NCBI GenBank assembly: GCA_965227255.1
Contig: CBDDFS010000001.1
Span: forward strand, 372,001-436,000
Direction of reading: 5' to 3'
DNA length: 64,000 bases
DNA from: CBDDFS01 sp965227255
Lineage (GTDB): Bacteria; Bacteroidota; Bacteroidia; Flavobacteriales_E; Vicingaceae
In this document: positions 1 through 6,945 of the stretch, in pieces
Layout: every line of letters begins with the position of its first letter
Position numbering within the stretch: position 1 is the first letter of the stretch
Notes under the pieces: model-generated
What the model was told of the DNA's origin: nothing
Database searches by the model: none
What the model saw: the letters and a program-made list of their open reading frames with translations, nothing else
Translations under genes and position numbers: made by a program

Positions 1-1467
1 CTTGAAAACTTCAAGGATACTGTTACACGGGTGACGAATTCGGTGAGTGATTATAAGTCGACATTCAACATCCCGAATAAATTCAAGCAGTTTAAGGTCT
101 TTATCACCAGAGATGTGCTGTCGAAACTCACGAATCGACAGTACCTAATGATCAATTTATTAGAGGCTCCCCTACTCGCTTTTATTCTGTCTTTCATTGT
201 CAAATATTACAATTCAGATGCCTCACATGAGATAGGGTATATTTTGCGTGAAAACGAGAATATTCCTGCCTACATCTTCATGGCGGTAATTGTAGCCCTC
301 TTTATTGGTCTTACTGTCAGTGCAGAAGAGATCATTCGCGATCAGAAAATTCTGAAACGGGAAAAATTCCTGAATTTGAGTCGGGATAGCTACTTATTGA
401 GCAAGATTTCAGTCATGTTCGTGCTTTCCGCTATTCAAAGTTTCACATTCGTATTGGTGGGTAACTGGTTCCTGGAAATAAAGGGACTCATGTTCGACTA
501 CTGGCTGGTTCTTTTCTCCACTGCCTGTTTCGCAAATATGCTGGGCTTGAATATATCCGCGAGTTTTAACTCAGCCGTAACCATCTATATTCTGATTCCT
601 TTCCTCATCATCCCTCAACTTATTCTTTCCGGGGTGATCGTAAAATTCGACAAACTGAATCCGGTGATTACTGTACACAACTCAGTACCGGTCTGGGGTG
701 AGGTAATGGCATCCCGATGGGCATTTGAGGCATTGGCTGTAGATCAGTTCAAGAACAATGACTTCGAAAAAGACTATTACTACTACGACAAGGAGATGAG
801 ACTTGCCGAATACAAGAAAAACTACTGGATCTCATCTATGAAGAGCAAGGTAAGCTCATTGCAGAGTCAACTCAGCGATCCTTCCCAGATGAAAGATCAC
901 GACTTGAATCTTCTCAGAAATGAATTGTTGATGGAATTCGATAATACACCATCGATAAAATTTGCGAAAAGAGCGGAGATTGAGTCATTGAGCAGAGAAA
1001 CACTGACAAAAGAATTAATTACGGACATCAAGGATTATCTGATCGTGTTGAACAAATATTACATCAAACGCTTCAATAAGTTCTATGAAGAAAAAGATGT
1101 GCTCACATCCAAAAGGAACAGAACCCCGGAAGCAAAAGAGGAATATGTAGCGATGAAAAACGCTTATCAAAATGATGCCCTTTCGGATCTGGTAACGGAT
1201 AAAAACGAATTCAACAGAATCCTTGAGGTAGATGAAAGACTATACATGAACAATAATCCTGTATACAAAGATGCCTCTGGCTTCAGAGCTCATTTCTTCG
1301 CACCCAATAAAATGATCTTCGGAAAGAAGGTACATACATTTTGGGCGAACATCCTGGTACTTTGGTCCATGTCGCTTTTCCTGGCCATTACACTGAAATT
1401 CGATGCCTTACGAAAGCTGATCGAAGGAATGGAGAAAGTGTTCTCAAATCTGTTCAAGAAGAGATAA
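1..1467 (+). CDS. ABC transporter, permease half (5'-truncated by window edge)
   Basis: The reading frame is open from base 1, so this is the C-terminal part of a longer protein. Five hydrophobic segments lie within about the first 215 residues. A soluble, charged, Tyr/Lys-rich stretch of about 220 residues follows, then a last membrane segment near the C-terminus and a basic tail. This is the ABC-2 (ABCG-like) permease layout with a large loop between the fifth and sixth helices. In this family the ATP-binding domain precedes the permease on the same chain, so the ATPase probably lies upstream of the window; that is inference. The substrate cannot be told. An internal GTG at 31 is not needed as a start because the frame runs through it. 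Confidence 0.75.
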   Translation, partial: LENFKDTVTRVTNSVSDYKSTFNIPNKFKQFKVFITRDVLSKLTNRQYLMINLLEAPLLAFILSFIVKYYNSDASHEIGYILRENENIPAYIFMAVIVALFIGLTVSAEEIIRDQKILKREKFLNLSRDSYLLSKISVMFVLSAIQSFTFVLVGNWFLEIKGLMFDYWLVLFSTACFANMLGLNISASFNSAVTIYILIPFLIIPQLILSGVIVKFDKLNPVITVHNSVPVWGEVMASRWAFEALAVDQFKNNDFEKDYYYYDKEMRLAEYKKNYWISSMKSKVSSLQSQLSDPSQMKDHDLNLLRNELLMEFDNTPSIKFAKRAEIESLSRETLTKELITDIKDYLIVLNKYYIKRFNKFYEEKDVLTSKRNRTPEAKEEYVAMKNAYQNDALSDLVTDKNEFNRILEVDERLYMNNNPVYKDASGFRAHFFAPNKMIFGKKVHTFWANILVLWSMSLFLAITLKFDALRKLIEGMEKVFSNLFKKR

Positions 1468-1513
1468 GAATTGCCGGGTTCAGAGCACTTGAATCAATCT
1501 TAATTTATAGAAT

Positions 1514-1723
1514 ATGGTTAAGAATTTCATTTTGGGAATCACATTAATGATTTCCATTGGTGTGATGTTATATGCTCTCACATTACAAATACAAGCTGAT
1601 AAGGTTGCAGATGATGCACGGAAAGAGCTTTCAAAATGTATGAAGGAGAACGACCAACTACAAAAGGAAATAGAATCGTTAAAGCTCAACAAGCAAGATT
1701 TAGAAAACTTGGTCGACCAATGA
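1514..1723 (+). CDS. Small single-pass membrane protein with coiled-coil tail
   Basis: The 69-residue product has one N-terminal membrane helix (about residues 4-24). A charged heptad-like coiled coil rich in Glu, Lys and Leu follows to the end. The short gap of about 46 bp after the ABC gene on the same strand suggests co-transcription. No family is recognised. The stop codon at 1721-1723 overlaps the first unit of a 7-bp repeat and the start of intergenic element copy 1. It could be a spurious small ORF, but the helix plus clean coiled coil speaks for a real protein. Confidence 0.55.
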   Translation: MVKNFILGITLMISIGVMLYALTLQIQADKVADDARKELSKCMKENDQLQKEIESLKLNKQDLENLVDQ

Positions 1724-1832
1724 CTCACGACTTTTATAAAAATAGAAAGCAACGAATAAGGAATAATAGTTTAAAACGAAAAATCACTTTCACTTTTCAA
1801 TTTAACTGCGTAATTCTTGCCCTCTAATTTTA
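1722..1832 (+). repeat. Intergenic element copy 1
   Basis: This is one of four copies of a roughly 100-120 bp intergenic sequence. It begins with two 7-bp units (GACTCAC, GACTTTT). The shared block ATAAAAATAGAAAGC follows, then GAATAAGGAAT, a hairpin-like AT-rich centre and a pyrimidine-rich end (TAATTCTTGCCCTCTAATTT). It fills almost the whole gap between the two small membrane-protein genes. The inverted repeat in the centre is imperfect in this copy. Confidence 0.75.
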
Positions 1833-1858
1833 ACCTTGTATATATTCCTTAATCACCA

Positions 1859-2461
1859 ATGTCTAGATTAAAGGTCTGGTTCAAACGTAAGCAAGTCGCC
1901 ATTGCTTTTGTATTGATGTTCTTCAGTGTGCTTATTGGCTTACTCATGCCGGTCATCAGAATGAAGATTAAAGAATACCGGGTAATATCCAAAATTTCGC
2001 CAATGCTGGAAAAGCGAGCCAATTACATTCCTGGACCTTTTTGGGGCCTTACGGGAAGTGGTGATAATGGTACCTCACCACCCTATATCCTTACGCACAT
2101 TTTCAGTCAGGATTGTGAAGATTTCAAATTCGTGCATTTTACTTTTGACGATGAACTCGATCTGATCTCCGAGGAAATAAAACCAAGGATTGAACGAAAA
2201 CCGGCCTTCAACGAAGAGAATGTTGACCCTTTGTATCATGGAGCCATTCTAGAGCTCCAATTAAGCAATGTGGAGCAGATTATTAATGGTAAAGATGAAC
2301 TTGGCATTCTAGGTGATTTTGATGAGTATGATGCCCTTCTGATGATAAACCAATTAATTAGTGAAAACCCCGGAAACAAAAGAGCCGATTCACTTAAACA
2401 AATTCTTGACAATCGCATTCCAGTCACAGGATGCGGAGGAGATGAATCGATTAACGATTAG
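1859..2461 (+). CDS. Hypothetical membrane-anchored protein
   Basis: The 200-residue product has a basic N-terminus and a single membrane helix at about residues 12-32. A soluble domain follows with a Gly/Pro-rich patch near residues 50-70 and an acidic, Leu-rich C-terminal half. I do not recognise the family. The last codons and the stop lie inside a tandem array of 7-bp units (2449-2476), so the extreme C-terminus is encoded by repeat DNA. It is flanked on both sides by copies of the same intergenic element. Confidence 0.6.
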   Translation: MSRLKVWFKRKQVAIAFVLMFFSVLIGLLMPVIRMKIKEYRVISKISPMLEKRANYIPGPFWGLTGSGDNGTSPPYILTHIFSQDCEDFKFVHFTFDDELDLISEEIKPRIERKPAFNEENVDPLYHGAILELQLSNVEQIINGKDELGILGDFDEYDALLMINQLISENPGNKRADSLKQILDNRIPVTGCGGDESIND

Positions 2462-2476
2462 CGATTAACGATTTTA
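2449..2476 (+). repeat. Heptad array (4 units, GATTNNN)
   Basis: Four units in perfect 7-bp register, types GATTAAC (twice), GATTAGC and GATTTTA. The array overlaps the stop codon of the upstream gene and precedes intergenic element copy 2. Confidence 0.85.
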
Positions 2477-2494
2477 GAATTAACTGACTTGTGT

Positions 2495-2613
2495 CGACTT
2501 TTCTAAAAATAGAAAGCATCGAATAAGGAATGATAGTTTACATTGAAAATTCACTTTCACTCTTCAATTTAACCACGTAATCCTTGTTGTCTAATTTCAT
2601 CATCCAATCATCC
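2495..2613 (+). repeat. Intergenic element copy 2
   Basis: This second copy begins CGACTTTTCTAAAAATAG and ends near the tract CATCCAATCATCC. Its central inverted repeat (TTACATTGAA / TTCAATTTAA) has one mismatch. The 400-bp gene-free stretch 2462-2860 consists essentially of this copy, copy 3, their heptad leaders and the terminator of the sia-like operon. No other gene was seen in it. Confidence 0.85.
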
Positions 2614-2671
2614 TATTGTCTATACAAGGGTATTAGATCGTAGACGATAAACGATGTTCGAAAACTCTGAC

Positions 2672-2692
2672 GACTTTTGACTGAAGACTTTT
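2672..2692 (+). repeat. Heptad array (3 units, GACTNNN)
   Basis: Three units in register (GACTTTT, GACTGAA, GACTTTT) lead directly into intergenic element copy 3. Confidence 0.75.
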
Positions 2693-2803
2693 CTAAAAAT
2701 AGAAAGCAACGAATAAGGAATGATATTTTAAATTGAAAATTCAATTACACTCTTCAATTTAACTACATAATCCTTGCTGTCTAATCTCATCACCCAATCA
2801 TCC
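2685..2803 (+). repeat. Intergenic element copy 3
   Basis: This is nearly identical to copy 2, about 190 bp downstream and in the same orientation. The central inverted repeat is perfect here: TTAAATTGAA at 2728-2737 and TTCAATTTAA at 2753-2762, with a 15-nt spacer. It ends just before the terminator of the minus-strand gene that follows. Confidence 0.85.
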
Positions 2804-2806
2804 AAA

Positions 2807-2831
2807 TAAAAAAGGGATTCAAATGAATCCC
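2807..2831 (-). terminator. Rho-independent terminator of the siaB/siaC-like operon
   Basis: The stem GGGATTC/GAATCCC (2814-2820 with 2825-2831) is followed on the minus strand by a run of six U. It lies about 30 bp downstream of the siaC-like stop codon. Confidence 0.8.
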
Positions 2832-2860
2832 TCTCATAAAATTATTGCGAAGAAAATATC

Positions 2861-3244
2861 TTATTCCTCTTCTACCTCGATCATTTTGAAAGGCACATTG
2901 ATAATGGCCTCGTAGTCTTCGCCGGCTTCGAGCATATCTTCATCATCTTCCTCATAGTGCCAGTTGATCGTCACATTAGATCCACCTGAGTTAATCTTCT
3001 CAAGCTTCTTGAAAACATCAAGTATACACTTCGAAGAAGACGTATTAAAATACTCAAGCTGAATATTCACTTTGGTCTCTGACTGAGGATTGTCACCATA
3101 TGAGTCCAGGGCTTCCGTAAGAGGTTTATAAAACTCAATTGAGTTCTCCGGAATTGACCTACCCTTGATCAACATTTCTCCACTTCCCAGATCAAATCTG
3201 ATGGTTGGAGTTTTCGGTGTTCCTTCAATATTCAAATCTTCCAT
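2861..3244 (-). CDS. SiaC-like regulatory phosphoprotein (DUF1987)
   Basis: The 127-residue product matches the SiaC/DUF1987 family, which has an anti-sigma-antagonist-like fold. The conserved stretch FNTSSSK lies at residues 66-72. Its Thr falls at position 68, the position recalled as the SiaB-phosphorylated Thr of Pseudomonas SiaC. The C-terminus is very acidic. The gene starts 1 bp after the stop of the SiaB-like kinase gene, so the two are probably translated together. In Pseudomonas, unphosphorylated SiaC binds and activates the diguanylate cyclase SiaD. No cyclase or PP2C phosphatase gene is visible here, so the output of this pair is unknown. Confidence 0.8.
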   Translation of the reverse strand: MEDLNIEGTPKTPTIRFDLGSGEMLIKGRSIPENSIEFYKPLTEALDSYGDNPQSETKVNIQLEYFNTSSSKCILDVFKKLEKINSGGSNVTINWHYEEDDEDMLEAGEDYEAIINVPFKMIEVEEE

Positions 3245-3245
3245 A

Positions 3246-3809
3246 CTAACTGTTTTCTTTTACTGATTCAACTACATTTATACTTAAACTAAAGAAAGAG
3301 TATTTGTCATCAACCGGGGCAAAGTTATAATCCAACTTCGAGCCCGATTTCCTTGCAATGTCGATCATTCCCAGGCCGCCACCTCCTTTCTCCGACATAA
3401 CACCATTACTTAATACTTCCTTATAATACATTTTCAACTCATCTCTTGACATGGCATTCACACGGTCAAGCCTTTCCTGAAGACCTGGAATGTTTTCATT
3501 CAACATATAGTTGCCGGTGATGATTGAATATTTATCGTCAACCTTCCCTATGGCAAAAATGGCATTTCGCTCCTGCTCCTGTGTTTCTTCGGTGAATTTC
3601 TCATCGATGTGATGATAAAGATTCTGAAGACACTCAACCAGTATGTTATAGACTTTTCGACGCATTTTCGGCGTCTCATCAAGATTGTCCATCTGAGATT
3701 CCATGATCTGCAGAATAGACGTCAACAACTCAGAGGTGACATTCCCTTTGAACGAAAGCATAATGTTATGCTTGTCCATTTTGTCGTAGAAATCGAAAAT
3801 ATCTAACAT
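3246..3809 (-). CDS. SiaB-like protein kinase
   Basis: The 187-residue cytosolic protein has a GHKL/HATPase-like layout. An N-box-like segment with ECLQNLYHH lies near residues 57-65, and a glycine-rich lid (EKGGGGLGMIDIA) lies near residues 140-152. This fits the SiaB family of kinases that phosphorylate SiaC. It is the first gene of a two-gene operon with the SiaC-like gene. A -7-like TATTTTTG lies on the minus strand at 3844-3851, and an 11-bp inverted repeat frames the divergent region. Kinase activity is inferred from family membership. Confidence 0.8.
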   Translation of the reverse strand: MLDIFDFYDKMDKHNIMLSFKGNVTSELLTSILQIMESQMDNLDETPKMRRKVYNILVECLQNLYHHIDEKFTEETQEQERNAIFAIGKVDDKYSIITGNYMLNENIPGLQERLDRVNAMSRDELKMYYKEVLSNGVMSEKGGGGLGMIDIARKSGSKLDYNFAPVDDKYSFFSLSINVVESVKENS

Positions 3810-3857
3810 ATTACTCCTGAGCCTTCAATGAATGAGTCTAAAACAAAAATAGAATTT

Positions 3858-3929
3858 ATTAGGTAATTGCGCCTTTTGAGGGAAAAAAATTCAATACGAA
3901 TTAATAAAAAATCGACCTAATTACCTAAT
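3858..3929. promoter_or_regulatory. Divergent promoter region with 11-bp inverted repeat
   Basis: ATTAGGTAATT at 3858-3868 is the exact reverse complement of AATTACCTAAT at 3919-3929, with a further CCTAAT/AATAGGT overlap just beyond. The left arm sits immediately upstream of the -7-like box of the siaB-like gene; the right arm is close to the methyltransferase gene. It could be a two-site operator for both genes; no regulator is identified. Confidence 0.4.
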
Positions 3930-3986
3930 TAATAGGTACTAATATCAGAGAACTCACTATTTTAGTCGACCGAGAATTGATGAGTT

Positions 3987-4718
3987 ATGTCGAAGGCCTG
4001 GTTTGTAAAGTGGTTCGATTCCAAGTATTACCATCTGCTATACAGTTATCGTGATGAAAATGAGGCTAAGTCCTTCATGAAGAACCTGGTGGACTTCTTG
4101 AAGCCTGAAAAAGATGCCAAAATCATTGATATTGCTTGTGGGAGGGGAAGACATGCCAAAATCTTAAATGATCTGGGATATGACGTGACCGGCATTGATA
4201 TTGCTCCTTCTAACATAGATTTTGCAAGAAAATATGAAAGTGACCACCTTCATTTCTTTTGTCACGACAAAAGGAAGGTATTTAAGCATTCTGGCTACGA
4301 TTTCGCCCTTAACCTCTTTACCAGCTTCGGATATTTAAGAAACAGACATGAGCTCGAAATGGCTCTTCAGGCCATGGTTTCCAATCTTAAACCGGGCGGA
4401 AAACTGGTTCTTGATTACCTAAATGCCGCGAAAATCGGGCATGAATCCTTCCATACAGAAGAAATCAATACATATAATGTCAATTTCAGGGTTCACAAGC
4501 ACATTGAGGGACATCAGATCCTAAAAGAAATCAATATTGAAGATGGAAAAGAGCATTTTCAATTTGTTGAAAAGGTACATTTGATCACACTTGAGGAATT
4601 TCAGAGCCTTTTTGAAGAGGCTTCATTGAAAATCTTACATACTTTTGGCGACTATAATCTGGGGCCATACGAGCCTGAATCTTCAATCAGACTTATTTTA
4701 ATCGCGGAAAAACAATAA
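3987..4718 (+). CDS. Class I SAM-dependent methyltransferase
   Basis: The 243-residue protein has a seven-strand methyltransferase core. Motif I is IIDIACGRGRH (residues 46-56), followed by the acidic end of strand two (VTGIDIAPSNI) and a later KPGGKLVLDYLN segment. The N-terminus (WFVKWFDSKYYHLLY) is typical of a Bacteroidota family of uncharacterised cytosolic methyltransferases. The substrate is unknown. The stop codon shares one base with the start of the ZIP transporter gene (TAATG), which implies translational coupling. The gene is divergent from the siaB-like operon. Confidence 0.8.
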   Translation: MSKAWFVKWFDSKYYHLLYSYRDENEAKSFMKNLVDFLKPEKDAKIIDIACGRGRHAKILNDLGYDVTGIDIAPSNIDFARKYESDHLHFFCHDKRKVFKHSGYDFALNLFTSFGYLRNRHELEMALQAMVSNLKPGGKLVLDYLNAAKIGHESFHTEEINTYNVNFRVHKHIEGHQILKEINIEDGKEHFQFVEKVHLITLEEFQSLFEEASLKILHTFGDYNLGPYEPESSIRLILIAEKQ

Positions 4719-5425
4719 TGCTGCATCTACCTAATCTTTCTTTGTTTCTGCTGACATTTATAAGCGGAGCCCTGGCTTTTGCTTACCAGCGAAGATCCGG
4801 ACAATCTGTGAAGCTTTTTCTGGCCTTTAGCGGGGCTTTTTTACTTGCGACCTGTGTTATCCATCTTCTTCCGGAAATATTCGAAAATGAAGGTATAAAT
4901 GCAGCTCCGTACATTCTTTTGGGTTTCTTTCTGCAAATTATGATCGAATACTTCTCTCAAGGGGTGGAACACGGCCATATTCACGAACCTCACGGAAAAG
5001 CTCATTTTCCATATTTGATCTACCTTGGATTGTGCATACATGCCTTTGCCGAAGGATTGCCTCTGGCAGGAATAGATTCATCATTTTCGTCTCTACCTCC
5101 GTTATTCTGGGGGATTCTGTTGCATAAAATTCCCATTGTTATCATTCTTGCAACACTAATGATGGCCTATCAAATCAAAAGAGGCATAGTCTACCTGGCT
5201 TTATTGATCTTCGCCCTGATGGCTCCTTTTGGCGGACTGGTAGGGAATGAAATTGTTAAAACAACATCTCCAGATATTCTTGTTTATTTTCTTGCAGCAT
5301 CAACAGGAATTTTCCTACATATTTCCACGGTCATTCTGTTCGAAACCAGTCATAACCATCGTTTCAACTTTATGAAATTCGTCTTTATTTTAGCCGGTGG
5401 AATTCTTGCCTTATTCTTATTCTGA
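4718..5425 (+). CDS. ZIP family divalent metal transporter
   Basis: The 235-residue integral membrane protein has about seven or eight hydrophobic segments. A His-rich cytoplasmic-type loop with several HG/HxH pairs lies at residues 85-96. The metal-site helices carry HAFAEG (108-113) and HKIP (136-139), the ZIP signature residues. The family imports Zn2+ or related cations into the cytosol. The gene is translationally coupled to the methyltransferase upstream. A perfect palindrome directly after its stop belongs to the control region of the peroxiredoxin gene or ends this transcript. Confidence 0.85.
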   Translation: MLHLPNLSLFLLTFISGALAFAYQRRSGQSVKLFLAFSGAFLLATCVIHLLPEIFENEGINAAPYILLGFFLQIMIEYFSQGVEHGHIHEPHGKAHFPYLIYLGLCIHAFAEGLPLAGIDSSFSSLPPLFWGILLHKIPIVIILATLMMAYQIKRGIVYLALLIFALMAPFGGLVGNEIVKTTSPDILVYFLAASTGIFLHISTVILFETSHNHRFNFMKFVFILAGGILALFLF

Positions 5426-5427
5426 TT

Positions 5428-5471
5428 GTGCCAAACATTTGGCACTTTCATCGGTTATATGCGTACATTTG
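5428..5471 (+). promoter_or_regulatory. Peroxiredoxin promoter with overlapping palindrome
   Basis: The -7 box TACATTTG lies at 5464-5471. A TTG at 5439-5441 is spaced 22 bp, slightly longer than usual. The perfect palindrome GTGCCAAA-CA-TTTGGCAC (5428-5445) covers the -33 TTG, as an operator would. Without a U-run it is a poor terminator. Confidence 0.5.
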
Positions 5472-5508
5472 CGCGAATTAGATTTGTAAACTTTTAAAAC
5501 TTATATAA

Positions 5509-6141
5509 ATGGCCGTTTTAGTAGGAAGAAAAGCTCCTCATTTTTCAGCTAGCGCCGTGGTAAATGGCGGTGAAATCGTAAATGATTTTTCACTAGATCA
5601 GTACATTGGAAACAAGTACGTTCTTCTATTTTTTTATCCTAAAGACTTCACTTTTGTTTGTCCAACAGAATTGCACGCATTCCAAAGAAGATTGAAAGAT
5701 TTTGAAGATAGAAATGTAGCTGTTGTTGCATGTTCTACAGATACAGAGCAATCTCACTGGGGATGGCTTCAAATGGAAAAGAAAGACGGAGGTATCAAAG
5801 GTGTGACTTATCCAATCGTTGCTGATACCAACAAGACCATAGCTACCAACTATGACGTTTTGGTTGGTGACTGGGATTACAACGATGAAGGAGAAATGAT
5901 CGCTGAAGGCGAATTGATTGCTTACAGAGGATTGTTCCTAATCGATAAAGAAGGTAGAGTAAGACATCAATTGGTTAATGATCTTCCATTGGGAAGAAAC
6001 GTTGACGAAGCTGTGAGAATGGTCGACGCTCTTCAGTTCAACGAAGAGAACGGAGAAGTTTGTCCAGCCGACTGGCATGAAGGCAGCGAAGGTTTGAAAG
6101 CTGACCACGAAGGAATTGCTGAATACCTTTCAGCGAACTAA
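5509..6141 (+). CDS. 2-Cys peroxiredoxin (AhpC/TSA family)
   Basis: The 210-residue protein reduces H2O2 and organic peroxides with thiol reductants. The peroxidatic motif FTFVCPTE places Cys51 as the attacking cysteine. The resolving cysteine lies in GEVCP at about residue 185, typical of dimeric 2-Cys enzymes. Codon usage looks biased towards highly expressed genes. It has its own promoter and a strong terminator, so it is probably monocistronic. No AhpF gene is adjacent; a thioredoxin-type reductant is likely. Confidence 0.92.
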   Translation: MAVLVGRKAPHFSASAVVNGGEIVNDFSLDQYIGNKYVLLFFYPKDFTFVCPTELHAFQRRLKDFEDRNVAVVACSTDTEQSHWGWLQMEKKDGGIKGVTYPIVADTNKTIATNYDVLVGDWDYNDEGEMIAEGELIAYRGLFLIDKEGRVRHQLVNDLPLGRNVDEAVRMVDALQFNEENGEVCPADWHEGSEGLKADHEGIAEYLSAN

Positions 6142-6167
6142 GATTTATATCATTGGTTTTTTAGAGA

Positions 6168-6191
6168 GGGCCCGGAGACGGGCCCTTTTTT
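6168..6191 (+). terminator. Rho-independent terminator of peroxiredoxin gene
   Basis: The perfect 7-bp GC-rich stem GGGCCCG/CGGGCCC has a 4-nt loop (GAGA) and is followed by six T, 26 bp after the stop codon. Confidence 0.92.
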
Positions 6192-6203
6192 GTTGGGTGA
6201 GGA

Positions 6204-6235
6204 GGTGATAAGGTGATAAGGTGATAAGGTGATAA
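6204..6235 (+). repeat. Tandem octamer repeat (4 x GGTGATAA)
   Basis: Four exact consecutive copies of an 8-bp unit lie in the intergenic gap after the peroxiredoxin terminator, next to intergenic element copy 4. Confidence 0.9.
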
Positions 6236-6240
6236 AATTA

Positions 6241-6340
6241 GATATCAAGAATTATGCAGTTAAATTTAAAAGTGAAAGTGATTTTTCATTTTAAACCATC
6301 ATTCCTTATTCGATACTTTCTATTTTTAGAAAAATCGTCA
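6241..6340 (-). repeat. Intergenic element copy 4 (inverted)
   Basis: Read on the minus strand this contains TCTAAAAATAGAAAGTATCG and GAATAAGGAATGAT, then the AT-rich inverted-repeat centre and AATTTAACTGCATAATT. It matches copies 1-3. It is the only copy in opposite orientation and is partly diverged at its distal end. Together with the octamer tract and heptad array it fills the gap 6192-6414; no gene was seen there. Confidence 0.8.
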
Positions 6341-6351
6341 GTTAGCAGTCA

Positions 6352-6372
6352 AATCTAAAATCGTTAATCGCC
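6352..6372 (-). repeat. Heptad array (3 units)
   Basis: Three 7-bp units in register (plus strand AATCTAA, AATCGTT, AATCGCC; on the minus strand GATT-type) lie between the 3' end of the TPR lipoprotein gene and element copy 4. A short GC-rich inverted repeat around CGGACGAAGGTCCG lies beside it. Confidence 0.7.
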
Positions 6373-6414
6373 CGCCCGGACGAAGGTCCGTTCGGACGGG
6401 TTAATCCTTAACCT

Positions 6415-6945
6415 TTAATCTACAACCGGTTCTTCAATGTATTGCAGGTATTCCTTTGCATCAATTGAATCCTGAATCTGATCCCGCAGATTGTATATCT
6501 GTTCAATTTTAATCTCTGGTGCCCTGCTTCCTACAAATTCATTATCCACTTCTTCAAAATAGACTTGTGGACGTTCCTCTCCAAGTCCTTTTAGTTTCAG
6601 AATCTTATTGCAAGCCGCCATGCTTTTCTCGTACTCTCCCATTTCTAAATAAAACCACGCCACACTATACAATCCTCTTTGGTCTTCAGGATGGTGTTTG
6701 AGTAATTGAAGAAGGTCCATTTGCGCTGAATCCACCTTGCCAAGATCATAGTAATCCCAGGCTCTGTTATTTAGGGCAGCCTTGTCATTATCTTCTTTTT
6801 CAAGAATTCGGGACAAAAGTGGAATAGCCTTTTCATACTCGCCTCTTTCTTCGTGTTCAAGGGCCTGTTGCCACAATTCATCAGTACTTGGACCGCATGA
6901 AAAAGTGATAAAAAAGATGCCTGAGCCTAAGAGCGCTTTTTTCAA
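6415..6945 (-). CDS. TPR-containing lipoprotein
   Basis: The 176-residue protein starts with a signal peptide ending in a lipobox-like FITFSC, so Cys16 should be lipidated. Three tetratricopeptide-like helix pairs follow across about residues 25-130 (repeated ALEHEERGEYEKAI-type and YDLGKVDSAQ-type segments). Such proteins act as protein-protein adaptors at the envelope; no partner is evident. The start codon overlaps the stop of the upstream DoxX gene by 4 bp (ATGA), so the two are co-translated. Confidence 0.75.
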   Translation of the reverse strand: MKKALLGSGIFFITFSCGPSTDELWQQALEHEERGEYEKAIPLLSRILEKEDNDKAALNNRAWDYYDLGKVDSAQMDLLQLLKHHPEDQRGLYSVAWFYLEMGEYEKSMAACNKILKLKGLGEERPQVYFEEVDNEFVGSRAPEIKIEQIYNLRDQIQDSIDAKEYLQYIEEPVVD

